A DNA stretch of 64,000 bases from Pseudoduganella sp. Lineage in GTDB: Bacteria; Pseudomonadota; Gammaproteobacteria; Burkholderiales; Burkholderiaceae_D. The translations under genes and the position numbers were made by a program. Of this stretch, positions 39,084 through 48,132 are shown in pieces (positions within the stretch are counted from its first letter, which is position 1; each line of letters begins with the position of its first letter). The stretch covers positions 52,774 through 116,773 of the forward strand of contig JAJTCO010000004.1 in NCBI GenBank assembly GCA_021323265.1, in the 5' to 3' direction. Below the pieces are notes generated by a model. The model saw nothing but the letters and a program-made list of their open reading frames with translations, made no database searches and was not told the DNA's origin.

Positions 39084-39389
39084 TCAACTCAACAGGTCAC
39101 CGATGGCGGAGATCCCTTCGCCGACGACTTCCATGAGATCCGCCGCCGCCGCGACCCCGTCAATGACGTCAAGCGGACTGACCGACGCGGGTTCCGGCTG
39201 CGCCGCGGCGACTTGGGAGCGGCGCGCCGCGAGCCGTGCAAGGTCGGCCTCGCGCGACGCGACCTGTTCGGGGGTGAGGCGGGCCGCCGGCGGCAACGCG
39301 GCCCCGCAGTACAGGCAACGTGCGACGCTACGATTGAGTATGCCGCGGTTGCATTCGCAACAGCGGAACAGGGGCTCGACTTCCTTCAA
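39084..39389 (-). CDS. Zn-ribbon mini-protein (start uncertain)
   Basis: ORF 39084..39467 opens with TTG; alternative TTG at 39389. FRCCECNRGILNRSVARCLYCGAALPP four-Cys ribbon; hydrophobic helix at C-terminus. Confidence 0.5.
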   Translation of the reverse strand: MKEVEPLFRCCECNRGILNRSVARCLYCGAALPPAARLTPEQVASREADLARLAARRSQVAAAQPEPASVSPLDVIDGVAAAADLMEVVGEGISAIGDLLS

Positions 39390-39417
39390 GCGTCCACCAT
39401 GGTTCGGCGCATTATAA

Positions 39418-39933
39418 TCAGACCGGCTGGCGATAAGCGGCCAGCTCCTGGATGAAGGGGCGTCCAAACTGCTCCAGGGCGCGGAACATGTCGTCCACCA
39501 ATGGCTGCACCAGCGCCATCGCTTCGTCTTCCGTCAATCCCCGATAGTCATCGAATTCCTCCACCGGCGTTTTCGGTGGTGGAACGTCGACGCGAACGAT
39601 CTTCCACGAAAACGGCGTATCGCCCAGGGCATTCAGGTCCACCCCGCCTTCATCTTCGTGAACGTCGTCGCGGGAATAGATCCTCACGTCCATTTCCGGG
39701 TACCGGTTCTTACGGGACCATAAGATCTCGCATTGGAAATCGTCCCACCCGCTGTGATGCGGCTTCACATTGATGTAGATCCGCGTCGAGTCATCCACCT
39801 GCCACACGAACTCGCGGTCCGCGGAGCGGCGCAGCGGATGTTTGTCGAATTTGGCCAGGGTGAATTCGGGGAAGTGGCTCTTCATGCCCGCATCCACCAA
39901 CTGGACCAACATCTTTCGATAGATCTTGTTCAC
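39418..39933 (-). CDS. Candidate immunity protein for the adjacent RHS toxin tip
   Basis: 171 aa, GTG start at 39933 with AGGAA RBS, 1 nt after the RHS TGA; acidic segments (VHEDEGGVDLNALGD, PVEEFDDYRGLTEDEA); no recognised domain. Confidence 0.65.
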   Translation of the reverse strand: MNKIYRKMLVQLVDAGMKSHFPEFTLAKFDKHPLRRSADREFVWQVDDSTRIYINVKPHHSGWDDFQCEILWSRKNRYPEMDVRIYSRDDVHEDEGGVDLNALGDTPFSWKIVRVDVPPPKTPVEEFDDYRGLTEDEAMALVQPLVDDMFRALEQFGRPFIQELAAYRQPV

Positions 39934-39934
39934 G

Positions 39935-42900
39935 TCAAATTCCTATGCAGTTTTCGATGGCAAACTGCCCCAAGAATAACCCAAGTTCAGCGAAGCCGCT
40001 AATGATCGTCAAGTCGCCGGCTTTGTCCCCCAGCTGCTTCAACAGCCGCTTCTGCGCTCCGGAATCCTTGAAGACAAACAGATTGGGTTTGTGGCCGTTT
40101 TCCATCGCCACCTTCAGCTGCTTGACCAGCCGGTCGAACGCGGGACCGGCCTTGGGCGAGATCTGGTATTTCACTTCCAGGATATGCGTCTTCTGGCCCA
40201 GTTCAACCAGGAAGTCCAATTCGGCGTTGCCGGATGGCCCGCTCAGACGAGGGCCGCGTTTCGGCACCTTGCCCAGGCAGCGCGTGAGGACGTTCTCGAC
40301 CGCGCTTTCCACCATCTGGCCCAGCTTACGTACGGCGTTGCCGCCGACCTGACGTCCGTAATTGGCGAACGCGCGGGCCGCCAAGCTGGCCTGCCCCTCG
40401 ATGGCGGACATCGTCTCGCTCAGGCTGAACAGCCCTGTCGGATCGATGTTGGAAACCGGATTAGCTTCGCCGTAAATATACTTATTCAGCGAAAGCGGCG
40501 CTTCCTTGTTGCCCGGATGCGTGTCCTGCGAGACGAAGCGGCCCGTGGCAGCGTCGTACCAGCGCGCCCGGTTGTACTGCAGCCCAATCGTTTCGTCGAA
40601 GTACTCACCGGTGTACAGGTGCGCGTTGAGGCGGCTCTCAGCCTGCGTGTCGACATTACCGAAGGCGTCGTACGCATATTCCGCGACGACCTTGCCGTCG
40701 CCATCCGTCAGTGCCTTGGCACTGTCCAGCCCATCGGAATGGTAGATGGTCGCCTGTCCGCCGCGTACCAGCTCGATCAGGCCACGGCCCCACACATACC
40801 GCTGGGAGCTGGTGGCATCGCCCGCCACCAGGGTCTCTTCCAGGGTCTGGGCAATGCCGAAACTCGGGTCGACCAGGTAGCGTGTCACGGCGTCGGGCTG
40901 GCCGGACTGGCCTGGCACGGTGCGTTGTACGCGATTGCCGTCTGCGTCGTAAGTGTAGCGTGCGATCGCCACCGCCGATTCGCGCGTCGCGCCCTGCCGC
41001 ACTTCAACCAACTGGTTCGCGCTGTTCCAGAAGAAGTACTGGGAATTGGAGCCAACGGCCTTGCTTGCCAGGTTGCCGTTCGCGTCCCAACCGTACGCGG
41101 TGAGGACCACACTGCCAGTCGCCGTTTGCTTGCGCGCTTCGAGCAAGCGATCGTTGCCATCGTAACGATAGGTGGTGCTTTCGGTCCCGGCGGCCGTGAC
41201 TTCGACCTTGCGCACACGGTTGCCGACCTTGTCGTATTCGTAGTCGACCGTGCGCAACGGCGCACCGCCGCGTGCCGTTGCGACTTCACGCGTAAGTCGG
41301 CCGGCCTTGTCGTACGTGAAGCTGCTGCTGCGCGCAGGATTGGTCGCGGCGCCCTGCACGGCAACGCTCTGGCTATCGAATTCCGCGAGTCCGGTGCGCT
41401 TGCCATCCGGTGCCAGCGTGTAGCTCACCCCGGACACGATATTGCCGTCGGGACGCTGGTGCAACACTTGCAGCAGGCGCCCATTCTCGTCGTAGGTCGG
41501 CGTCGCAACCAGCTTGTTCGGCAGCGTGGTCTTGACCAGGCGGCCGCTGGCGTCGTACTCGTAGGAGGTTTTTCCGCCAGCCGCATCCTGCACCGACAGC
41601 AGACGATCGTGATCGTCGTAGCTATAGGCGGAACTCCCCGCCTTGGTGGTGCGCTGCGTAACGTTGCCTTTCGCGTCGTAGGCATAGGCGATGAAGCTGC
41701 CGTCCGGGTTGGTTTGCCGCGTCACCCGGTCCTGCACGTCGTACTCGAAGGAGGTGGTGCCCGCCAGAACGCCCGCATTGGTCCCCGGGGTCACGGTCAC
41801 GCTGGCGACCAGCCCATTGGGAGTAAAGCTCTTGGCTACGCGCGTACCATCGGCACGCACTTGCAAAGCCGGGCGCTCCGCGGTATCGAACGCGGTGGCG
41901 TGTTGCTTGCCGCTAAAGTCCGTGTGCCCGATCTGGCTGCCCACGGCATCGTAGGCGAAGCGCTCGGTCTCCCCCCCAGGCAGCGTCCGCGCGGTGACGC
42001 GGCTGAGACCATCGTATTCCCAGCGTGTGACGCGCCCTTCGGCATCGGTCTGGCTGACCTTGTTGCCCACGCTATCGAAGGCAAAGGTGGTCAACAATTC
42101 GCCGTCGTTGCTGAACTGCTTCACCTGCGCCAGGCGGCCCGCCGCGTCGTACGCGAATGACGTGACATTACCGCTGGCGTCGGTTTCCGACTGCTTCGTG
42201 TTGTCCAGATTCCAGACCACGCTGGTTGCCTTTCCGTCCGGCATGATGGTCTTGGTCAACCTGTTCAGCGCATCGTATTCATATTTGGTGACGCGCCCGT
42301 CCGGATCAGTGACTGCGGTGCGATTGCCGACTGCATCGTAAGCGAACTGCGTGGTGCGTCCAAGCGCGTCCTTGCTGGACAGCATTCGCCCAGCCGCGTC
42401 GTAGGCATACTCTTCCCGGTTACCGTTCGCGTCGACCGCGGCGCTCACGCGGCCCACGGCGTCGTATTCGAGCGTACTGCTGGTGCCGTCAGGGAAGCTG
42501 GTTTTCGTCAGGCGATTGAGCGCATCGTAGGCGAAGCGGGTGGTGCGCCCGTGGCGGTCGGTGCTGGCGGTCTTATTCGATTCCGCGTCGAACGTCACCG
42601 ATTCCGACGTGCCGTCCGGATAATTGGTGCGTACCAGCTTGCCGCGTGCGTTGTACTCGTAAGTGGTGCGGCGTCCCAGCCCGTCGACGCGTGCTGTCAC
42701 CTGTCCGCCGCCGTTGTACTCGGCCTTGACGGTGACGCCGGTCGGACCGGTGGTTTCAATCGCACGGCCCTCCCCATCGAGCTTATTGCTGATGCTCTCG
42801 GGGACCGGATCGCCGCCCTGCTTCAACACGCGGCTCCAGCTGCGGCCGGTCAGACGGTTGTTGGCGTCGTACGTGTAGGTGGTCACATTGCCCAGCGCAT

Positions 42901-45900
42901 CGGTCTCTTTGATCCGGTTGCCCTTGGCGTCGAACTCGTTGGTCACCGTGATGCCGGCGCTGGTGATGGTGGTCAGGTTGCCCTTGGCATCGTTCACAGC
43001 GCGGGTGACTTTGCCAAGCGGCTCCGTGATCCAGGCCACGGTCTTCGAGTAGTCATAAGTCGTCTTGTTGCCGCGCGCATCCTCCGACGACGTCATGATC
43101 GATCCGACATCGTCGTATTGATAGGTCGACTTGTTGCCCAGCGCGTCGGACTCGCTCAGGATCTTGCCGCTTCGGGCGTCGAACTCGCGCTTGAGCACAT
43201 TGCCCTTGGCGTCGGTCACGGACGTCTCGTTGCCCTGCGCATCGTACGTGTAGGTGGTCTTCTGACCATAGGCGTTGATGCGCTCCACCACGTTGCCGGC
43301 GTCGTCATACACGAAGGTGGTCACGTTGCCGAGACGGTCCTTCATGGTTTGGCGCCGGCTATCCACCTCATGGGTGAATTCGATCGCCTTACCGTCGGCG
43401 TCGTAGGCGGCCGACAGGCGGCCATCGGCATCGTAGACCATGCGCCCTTGCAGCGTCCCCGCCGCGTCGGTGTATTCGGTCAGGAAGTGCTCGCCCGCAT
43501 AGCTGTAACGCGAAACGGCGTTCACGCGATTGGTCACGCTGGTCAGATCCCCGGCCGCGTCATAGGCGTATTTGATGGCGCGCCCGGTCGGGTCGGTCAC
43601 GGCCGTGATGCGGCCTTGCCCGTCGCGGGTGAAGCTGACCGACTGGCCATTGCTGTGCAAGATGCCGTTCTGGCCGTAAGTCAGCGTATTGCCCGACGGG
43701 TCTTTGATCTGCACGATGCCCACGCCCTCGGTCAGGTAATACACGTACCCGTCTTCGGTGGTGAGTTTGAACTCGCGCGGATTCCACGGTTCCAGGTTGT
43801 CCATGTCATACAACATTCCACCGCGCGCCATGACGTTGGGAATATTGATGATCTCAAGCTTGCTGGTCGTGCCGGGCAACGGGGTGATCTTGATGTCCAC
43901 ATCCGGGACCTGGACGAACGCACACTCCTGGCGGTTGGCCGCCGTGAAGCGTTCCACCTTCCCGTCCGGAAGCACGATATTGATCTTACGCTTGCCGGCC
44001 GGCACCAGGCACAGCGTCAGGTTGGTCGCGTGGCTAACCACGTTCCATTGCAGGCCCAGCACCATGTTCTTCTGGATCTGGCTGCCCTGGTAATCCACGT
44101 TCCAGCCGTAGCCGAAATCCATCTTCCGGGTGCGCTTGCGCGTGTCGTAGGTGCGGGTTACACGAATCGGAATGCCCGACGCCTCGACGTTCAAGTCCAC
44201 GAACGTCAAGGCGAACTGCCCCACCTTCAAGTCGCGCAACACGTCGACGGTGATCATCTGCGTCTGCTGACGTCCATTCGCATCGACCACGTTCAGCACC
44301 ATCTCGTAGATGCCGTTGGCCAGTTGGGTCGGATCGAGTTTGCCCAGCACGCCATTGCTGACGCTGCTGGTGCCGCGCGCGATCTCGTTCCAGTTGGCCG
44401 CGCCTGCCGCGCGCAGCAGCAGCTGGTAATACGCCAGGTTGGTCGCGCTGGCGGTGCCGGTCACATTGACCGGCGCCGTCACTTCCGCGTCGTCGACCGG
44501 CGCGCTGATCTGCGCCACCGGCGTGGTGCTGTCGGCCGGGTCGCGCACGCTGTAGGTGCCGACGCGGGTGGTGCTGCCGGCGCTGTCGGTGACGGTGGCC
44601 GTGATCTGGTGCGCGCCGACGGCCGCTCCGGTCACGATGGCGCGGCCTTCGACCGTCAACGCCACGTCCTGGCCGTCGATGTTCAGGCTGCGGTTGACCG
44701 CGCCGCTGCCGCCGCTGCTGACGACGTCGATGGTGACGCTCTCGCCCAGGTTGATCACTTGCGGCGAGATCACCAGCTTGGCCTCGAGCGGCGCCTGCTG
44801 GCCAACGGTCAGCTGGTAGCGCTGCTCGGCGTAGGCGCGGCCGTTGTCGGCGCGCACGGCGACGGTCCAACTGCCGGCCACCGGCTTGGCCCAGTTGATC
44901 ACGCCCGTGGCGCTGATGGTCATGCCGCTCGGCGCCTCGCGCAGCGTGTAGGCCAGCGCAGCGCCTTTCGGGTCGCTGGCCAGCACGGCATAGTGGTACA
45001 GCTGGTTGGCGCCGCCGCTGATGACCGGGGCGCTGGTGATGACCGGGGCGCCGGCCACGGCGCCGCCGTCAAAGCCGCCGCTGGTGTCCAGGCCGGCCGC
45101 AATCACGCCCGTCAGGGTGTCACAGGCGGTGCTGCCCTGCCCCGCGGCCAGGCGCGCCAGGAACAGGCCGCTGGCCACGTCGGCCTGGCCGGCGTAATAG
45201 CTCCAGCGCGTGGTGCTGCCGGCTTCGCCCAGCAGGCTGGCCAGGGTGTCGTTGACCGGCATCGCGGCGGAGGCCGCCGGAGCCGCCGCCGCGGCGGCCT
45301 GCGCCGGCGAGGCCAGGGCCAGCCAGGTGGTGCCGTTCGGCAGGTACAGCGCGGCCGTGGCGTAGCCGGACTCGCCGTGCAGACGGTAGCTGCCGGCGCC
45401 GGCACTGTCTTCCATCACCAGGCCATGGCCGTTCCAGTTGCCGATGTTGACCGGGGCCTGCGCCACCAGGGCGCGGCTGCCCGCCGCCGCCGCGTTGCGG
45501 ATATCGTCCGCGGCGTCGCTGCCGATGTCCACCAGCGGCAGCACGGCAGCCGCGTTGGCGCCGGTGACGGCGTAAATCTTCGATCCCGCGCCGGCCGCGG
45601 CCTGCAACGCCTTGAGCGGCGAAGCCGCCTGCCCCGGCACCTGGGTGCTGGTAAACAGCTTGGCCAGCACCAGATGGCTGTAGGCGGCGTTGCGTTCATT
45701 GGCCTGCGTCAGGTAGGCCGCCGGCGCCAGGCCGCCGCTGTTCTGGGCCACGGCGCTGTCCAGGCGGTCGATGTCAAGCACCACGCCAGGGAAGCGCACC
45801 TTGTTGACGATGCCCAGCACCATCTCGGGCTGGGCTTGCGCGACCGCGCGGCCATAGGACGGCAGGCGCTGCTCGACCACGCGCGCGGCGCGCTGGAACA

Positions 45901-48079
45901 CGCCGGCGTTGGCGTCCACGGTGGCGAAGTAGCTCAGCGCCGCGTGGTACAGCAGTTCGCCGCTGACGTCGTCGCGCGACAGGCCGGCCGTCTGGTTGCT
46001 GGCCAGCTTTGCCTGCAGCGCGTTCAGGCGCGCGTTGACTGCGGCCAGCTGGCCAGTGGCGACGCCCTGGGCATCGATTGCCACCGCGTGGTAGTCGCCC
46101 GCATGGGCGGCGAACGGATTGTCGTTCCAGCTGCCGCTGGACGGGTCGAAGCTGGCGATCTCGCCGGCCAGTTCGCTGCCCAGCACGAAGCTGCCGCCGC
46201 TGGCGACCAGTTCGCCGTCCGCCCGGATCTCGGCCGTGACGCGCACCAGGTAGCCCGGCACTTCAAGCGGCAGCTCGCCCGGCTGGATCGGGCTGCCGTC
46301 CGCGTGCGGCTTGGGCAGGTAGGAGGCCAGCACCTCCGCGTCGGCCGGCGTGGCGGGCACGAAGCTCAGGGTCAGGCGCTTGTTGGCGACGGCGGCCAGG
46401 CTGCCACTGTAGCTGACGGCGGCGTTGCCGGTCGCCTGCTGCGCGGCCCCGGCGAAAAGTTGCAGGCGGAACTGCCAGCGCAGCGCGTCCGGCAGCACAT
46501 TGAGCACGGCGCCCTGCGCCACCTGGGTGTAGGGCAAGGTGCCCAGCAGGATGCTGTAGTTCTGCGCAGCGATGCTGCGCTTGCCCAGCACGTCGCCCAC
46601 CGCCAGGTCGCTGCCTTGCTGGCCCAGGTAGGTGTTCAGGCGCGTCTTGTAATCGGTATAGCCGGCCTGCAGGTTGGCCAGGTTCAGGTTCTGCGCATAG
46701 TCCGGCGTGCAGAGCGCGCCCTGGCGTGCTTGGCTCAGCAGGCCCGTCTCGTTCAGGCTGACCGCGCTCGACAGGTCGAGCCCGGGCATGCTGTCCATCT
46801 GCTTGAAGCTGGCGTCCAGCGGCACCCAGGTGCCCGGCGCCTTGTTCACTGCGCCGCGGCTGGGCGAGAAGTCGACGTGCGCCTGCACCCACACGTGCTC
46901 CAGTTGCAGCGCGCCGGGCTGCCCGGCCTGCGTCACCGCGCGGTGCGGGATGCCGGCTTGCGACAACAGGGCCTGGGCCGCGGCCACGCTGTCCACGCCC
47001 AGCCAGTTGCGCAAGCGCGCGGCGGGCACCTCGATGGTGCCATACACGTAGCGCGCGGGAATGCCGGCGGCGCGGTTCAGCGCCACCAGCAAAGTGGCGG
47101 TGTCGGTCGCGCTGCCGCGGCGGGCCAGCAGCACGGCGTCGGCATCCTGCGTGGCGCCGAAGCCGGGCGCGTAGGCGATATTGTTGCGCACCCAGTTGTA
47201 GATGGCGACCGGATTGTTGCCCAGTTGCGCGGCCAGCGCGCGCACCGCCGGCGACAGCACCACCTCGCCCTGCTCGGCCAGATCGCCCGGCTGCACCGCT
47301 TCCGGCAGGATCGCGTCGGGCAGCGCAATGCCGCTCAGGGAACCGGCGGCGGCCAGCTGAACCGAGCGCGGGAAGCGCTTCTCATGCGCCCGTTCCGTCA
47401 AGGCCACGGCCGCAGTCGCCTTCTTGCGCTTGCCCCATGCGTGGCCCTTGCCCTGGGCGCCCTGCCCCGTCAGGCTCGAATGCTGCTTGAGCAGCTTGGC
47501 CAGCTGGTTGAGCGCCGACTGCAGGCTGCCGCTGCCGCCTGCCGCCGCGTCCAGCACGGCCATGGCGGCCTTCAATTCGGCGTTGCGCGCTGCGAAGTCC
47601 TGCACCGCCTGCTGGTGGCGCGCCAGGATCTCGCCGCTGGCCAGGCCCTTGGCGCGCAGGTGCGCCTCCGTGGCGGCGAAGGACTGCGCCATCACCGCCT
47701 CTTCCTTCTTCATGCGCTCGAACTGGGCGCGCACCGCGTTGACCTTGGCCAGCGCATCGCTGCCGCGCCCGGCGGCCAGGTCGGCGTCGGACTTGAGCGC
47801 CAGTGCTTCGAGTTGCGACAGCGCGTGGCCATAGACCTGGGTCGGCGCGGAAACCGCCGTGCCGGTGGCCGGCGCGGCATGGCGCTGCCAGCCCTTGCCG
47901 GTGGGGATGCCGTTGGCGTCCACGCCGGGCAGACCGCGCCCCGGCGCGCTGTTCAACGGTTGCAGGGTGAAGGGAGCAGAGTTCTGTGCAAAAGCGACTA
48001 CCGGCGCCACCGCGGCGCTGGCGAAACTGGCCAGCAGCGTGGAGGCAATGATGCGTTGCATGGTGCTGTTACGGAACAT
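39935..48079 (-). CDS. Sec-signal RHS/YD-repeat protein with transglutaminase-like and Ig-like N-terminal regions and C-terminal nuclease-like tip
   Basis: Start MFRNSTMQRIIASTLLASFASAAVAPVVAFAQ with AGGAAAAG RBS; TGase-like WVRNNIAYAPGFGA...GIPARYVYG; many YD repeats (YDAAGRL, YDALNRL, YEYDA); RHS core end YTGEYFDETIGLQYNRARWYDAATGRFVSQD...NPVSNIDPTGL; tip AELDFLVELGQKTHILEVKYQ. ORF track extends to 48136. Confidence 0.9.
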   Translation of the reverse strand: MFRNSTMQRIIASTLLASFASAAVAPVVAFAQNSAPFTLQPLNSAPGRGLPGVDANGIPTGKGWQRHAAPATGTAVSAPTQVYGHALSQLEALALKSDADLAAGRGSDALAKVNAVRAQFERMKKEEAVMAQSFAATEAHLRAKGLASGEILARHQQAVQDFAARNAELKAAMAVLDAAAGGSGSLQSALNQLAKLLKQHSSLTGQGAQGKGHAWGKRKKATAAVALTERAHEKRFPRSVQLAAAGSLSGIALPDAILPEAVQPGDLAEQGEVVLSPAVRALAAQLGNNPVAIYNWVRNNIAYAPGFGATQDADAVLLARRGSATDTATLLVALNRAAGIPARYVYGTIEVPAARLRNWLGVDSVAAAQALLSQAGIPHRAVTQAGQPGALQLEHVWVQAHVDFSPSRGAVNKAPGTWVPLDASFKQMDSMPGLDLSSAVSLNETGLLSQARQGALCTPDYAQNLNLANLQAGYTDYKTRLNTYLGQQGSDLAVGDVLGKRSIAAQNYSILLGTLPYTQVAQGAVLNVLPDALRWQFRLQLFAGAAQQATGNAAVSYSGSLAAVANKRLTLSFVPATPADAEVLASYLPKPHADGSPIQPGELPLEVPGYLVRVTAEIRADGELVASGGSFVLGSELAGEIASFDPSSGSWNDNPFAAHAGDYHAVAIDAQGVATGQLAAVNARLNALQAKLASNQTAGLSRDDVSGELLYHAALSYFATVDANAGVFQRAARVVEQRLPSYGRAVAQAQPEMVLGIVNKVRFPGVVLDIDRLDSAVAQNSGGLAPAAYLTQANERNAAYSHLVLAKLFTSTQVPGQAASPLKALQAAAGAGSKIYAVTGANAAAVLPLVDIGSDAADDIRNAAAAGSRALVAQAPVNIGNWNGHGLVMEDSAGAGSYRLHGESGYATAALYLPNGTTWLALASPAQAAAAAAPAASAAMPVNDTLASLLGEAGSTTRWSYYAGQADVASGLFLARLAAGQGSTACDTLTGVIAAGLDTSGGFDGGAVAGAPVITSAPVISGGANQLYHYAVLASDPKGAALAYTLREAPSGMTISATGVINWAKPVAGSWTVAVRADNGRAYAEQRYQLTVGQQAPLEAKLVISPQVINLGESVTIDVVSSGGSGAVNRSLNIDGQDVALTVEGRAIVTGAAVGAHQITATVTDSAGSTTRVGTYSVRDPADSTTPVAQISAPVDDAEVTAPVNVTGTASATNLAYYQLLLRAAGAANWNEIARGTSSVSNGVLGKLDPTQLANGIYEMVLNVVDANGRQQTQMITVDVLRDLKVGQFALTFVDLNVEASGIPIRVTRTYDTRKRTRKMDFGYGWNVDYQGSQIQKNMVLGLQWNVVSHATNLTLCLVPAGKRKINIVLPDGKVERFTAANRQECAFVQVPDVDIKITPLPGTTSKLEIINIPNVMARGGMLYDMDNLEPWNPREFKLTTEDGYVYYLTEGVGIVQIKDPSGNTLTYGQNGILHSNGQSVSFTRDGQGRITAVTDPTGRAIKYAYDAAGDLTSVTNRVNAVSRYSYAGEHFLTEYTDAAGTLQGRMVYDADGRLSAAYDADGKAIEFTHEVDSRRQTMKDRLGNVTTFVYDDAGNVVERINAYGQKTTYTYDAQGNETSVTDAKGNVLKREFDARSGKILSESDALGNKSTYQYDDVGSIMTSSEDARGNKTTYDYSKTVAWITEPLGKVTRAVNDAKGNLTTITSAGITVTNEFDAKGNRIKETDALGNVTTYTYDANNRLTGRSWSRVLKQGGDPVPESISNKLDGEGRAIETTGPTGVTVKAEYNGGGQVTARVDGLGRRTTYEYNARGKLVRTNYPDGTSESVTFDAESNKTASTDRHGRTTRFAYDALNRLTKTSFPDGTSSTLEYDAVGRVSAAVDANGNREEYAYDAAGRMLSSKDALGRTTQFAYDAVGNRTAVTDPDGRVTKYEYDALNRLTKTIMPDGKATSVVWNLDNTKQSETDASGNVTSFAYDAAGRLAQVKQFSNDGELLTTFAFDSVGNKVSQTDAEGRVTRWEYDGLSRVTARTLPGGETERFAYDAVGSQIGHTDFSGKQHATAFDTAERPALQVRADGTRVAKSFTPNGLVASVTVTPGTNAGVLAGTTSFEYDVQDRVTRQTNPDGSFIAYAYDAKGNVTQRTTKAGSSAYSYDDHDRLLSVQDAAGGKTSYEYDASGRLVKTTLPNKLVATPTYDENGRLLQVLHQRPDGNIVSGVSYTLAPDGKRTGLAEFDSQSVAVQGAATNPARSSSFTYDKAGRLTREVATARGGAPLRTVDYEYDKVGNRVRKVEVTAAGTESTTYRYDGNDRLLEARKQTATGSVVLTAYGWDANGNLASKAVGSNSQYFFWNSANQLVEVRQGATRESAVAIARYTYDADGNRVQRTVPGQSGQPDAVTRYLVDPSFGIAQTLEETLVAGDATSSQRYVWGRGLIELVRGGQATIYHSDGLDSAKALTDGDGKVVAEYAYDAFGNVDTQAESRLNAHLYTGEYFDETIGLQYNRARWYDAATGRFVSQDTHPGNKEAPLSLNKYIYGEANPVSNIDPTGLFSLSETMSAIEGQASLAARAFANYGRQVGGNAVRKLGQMVESAVENVLTRCLGKVPKRGPRLSGPSGNAELDFLVELGQKTHILEVKYQISPKAGPAFDRLVKQLKVAMENGHKPNLFVFKDSGAQKRLLKQLGDKAGDLTIISGFAELGLFLGQFAIENCIGI

Positions 48080-48132
48080 GGTCTTTTCCTGACTCTTAAT
48101 CGGTATGGTCTGCGTCACGTGTGCGTCATATG

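Noticed and set aside
40440-43800. Dense repeated motifs that could suggest a DNA repeat array
   Set aside because: They are degenerate YD codon-level repeats of the RHS protein, not a CRISPR or satellite; no conserved DNA repeat/spacer pattern.
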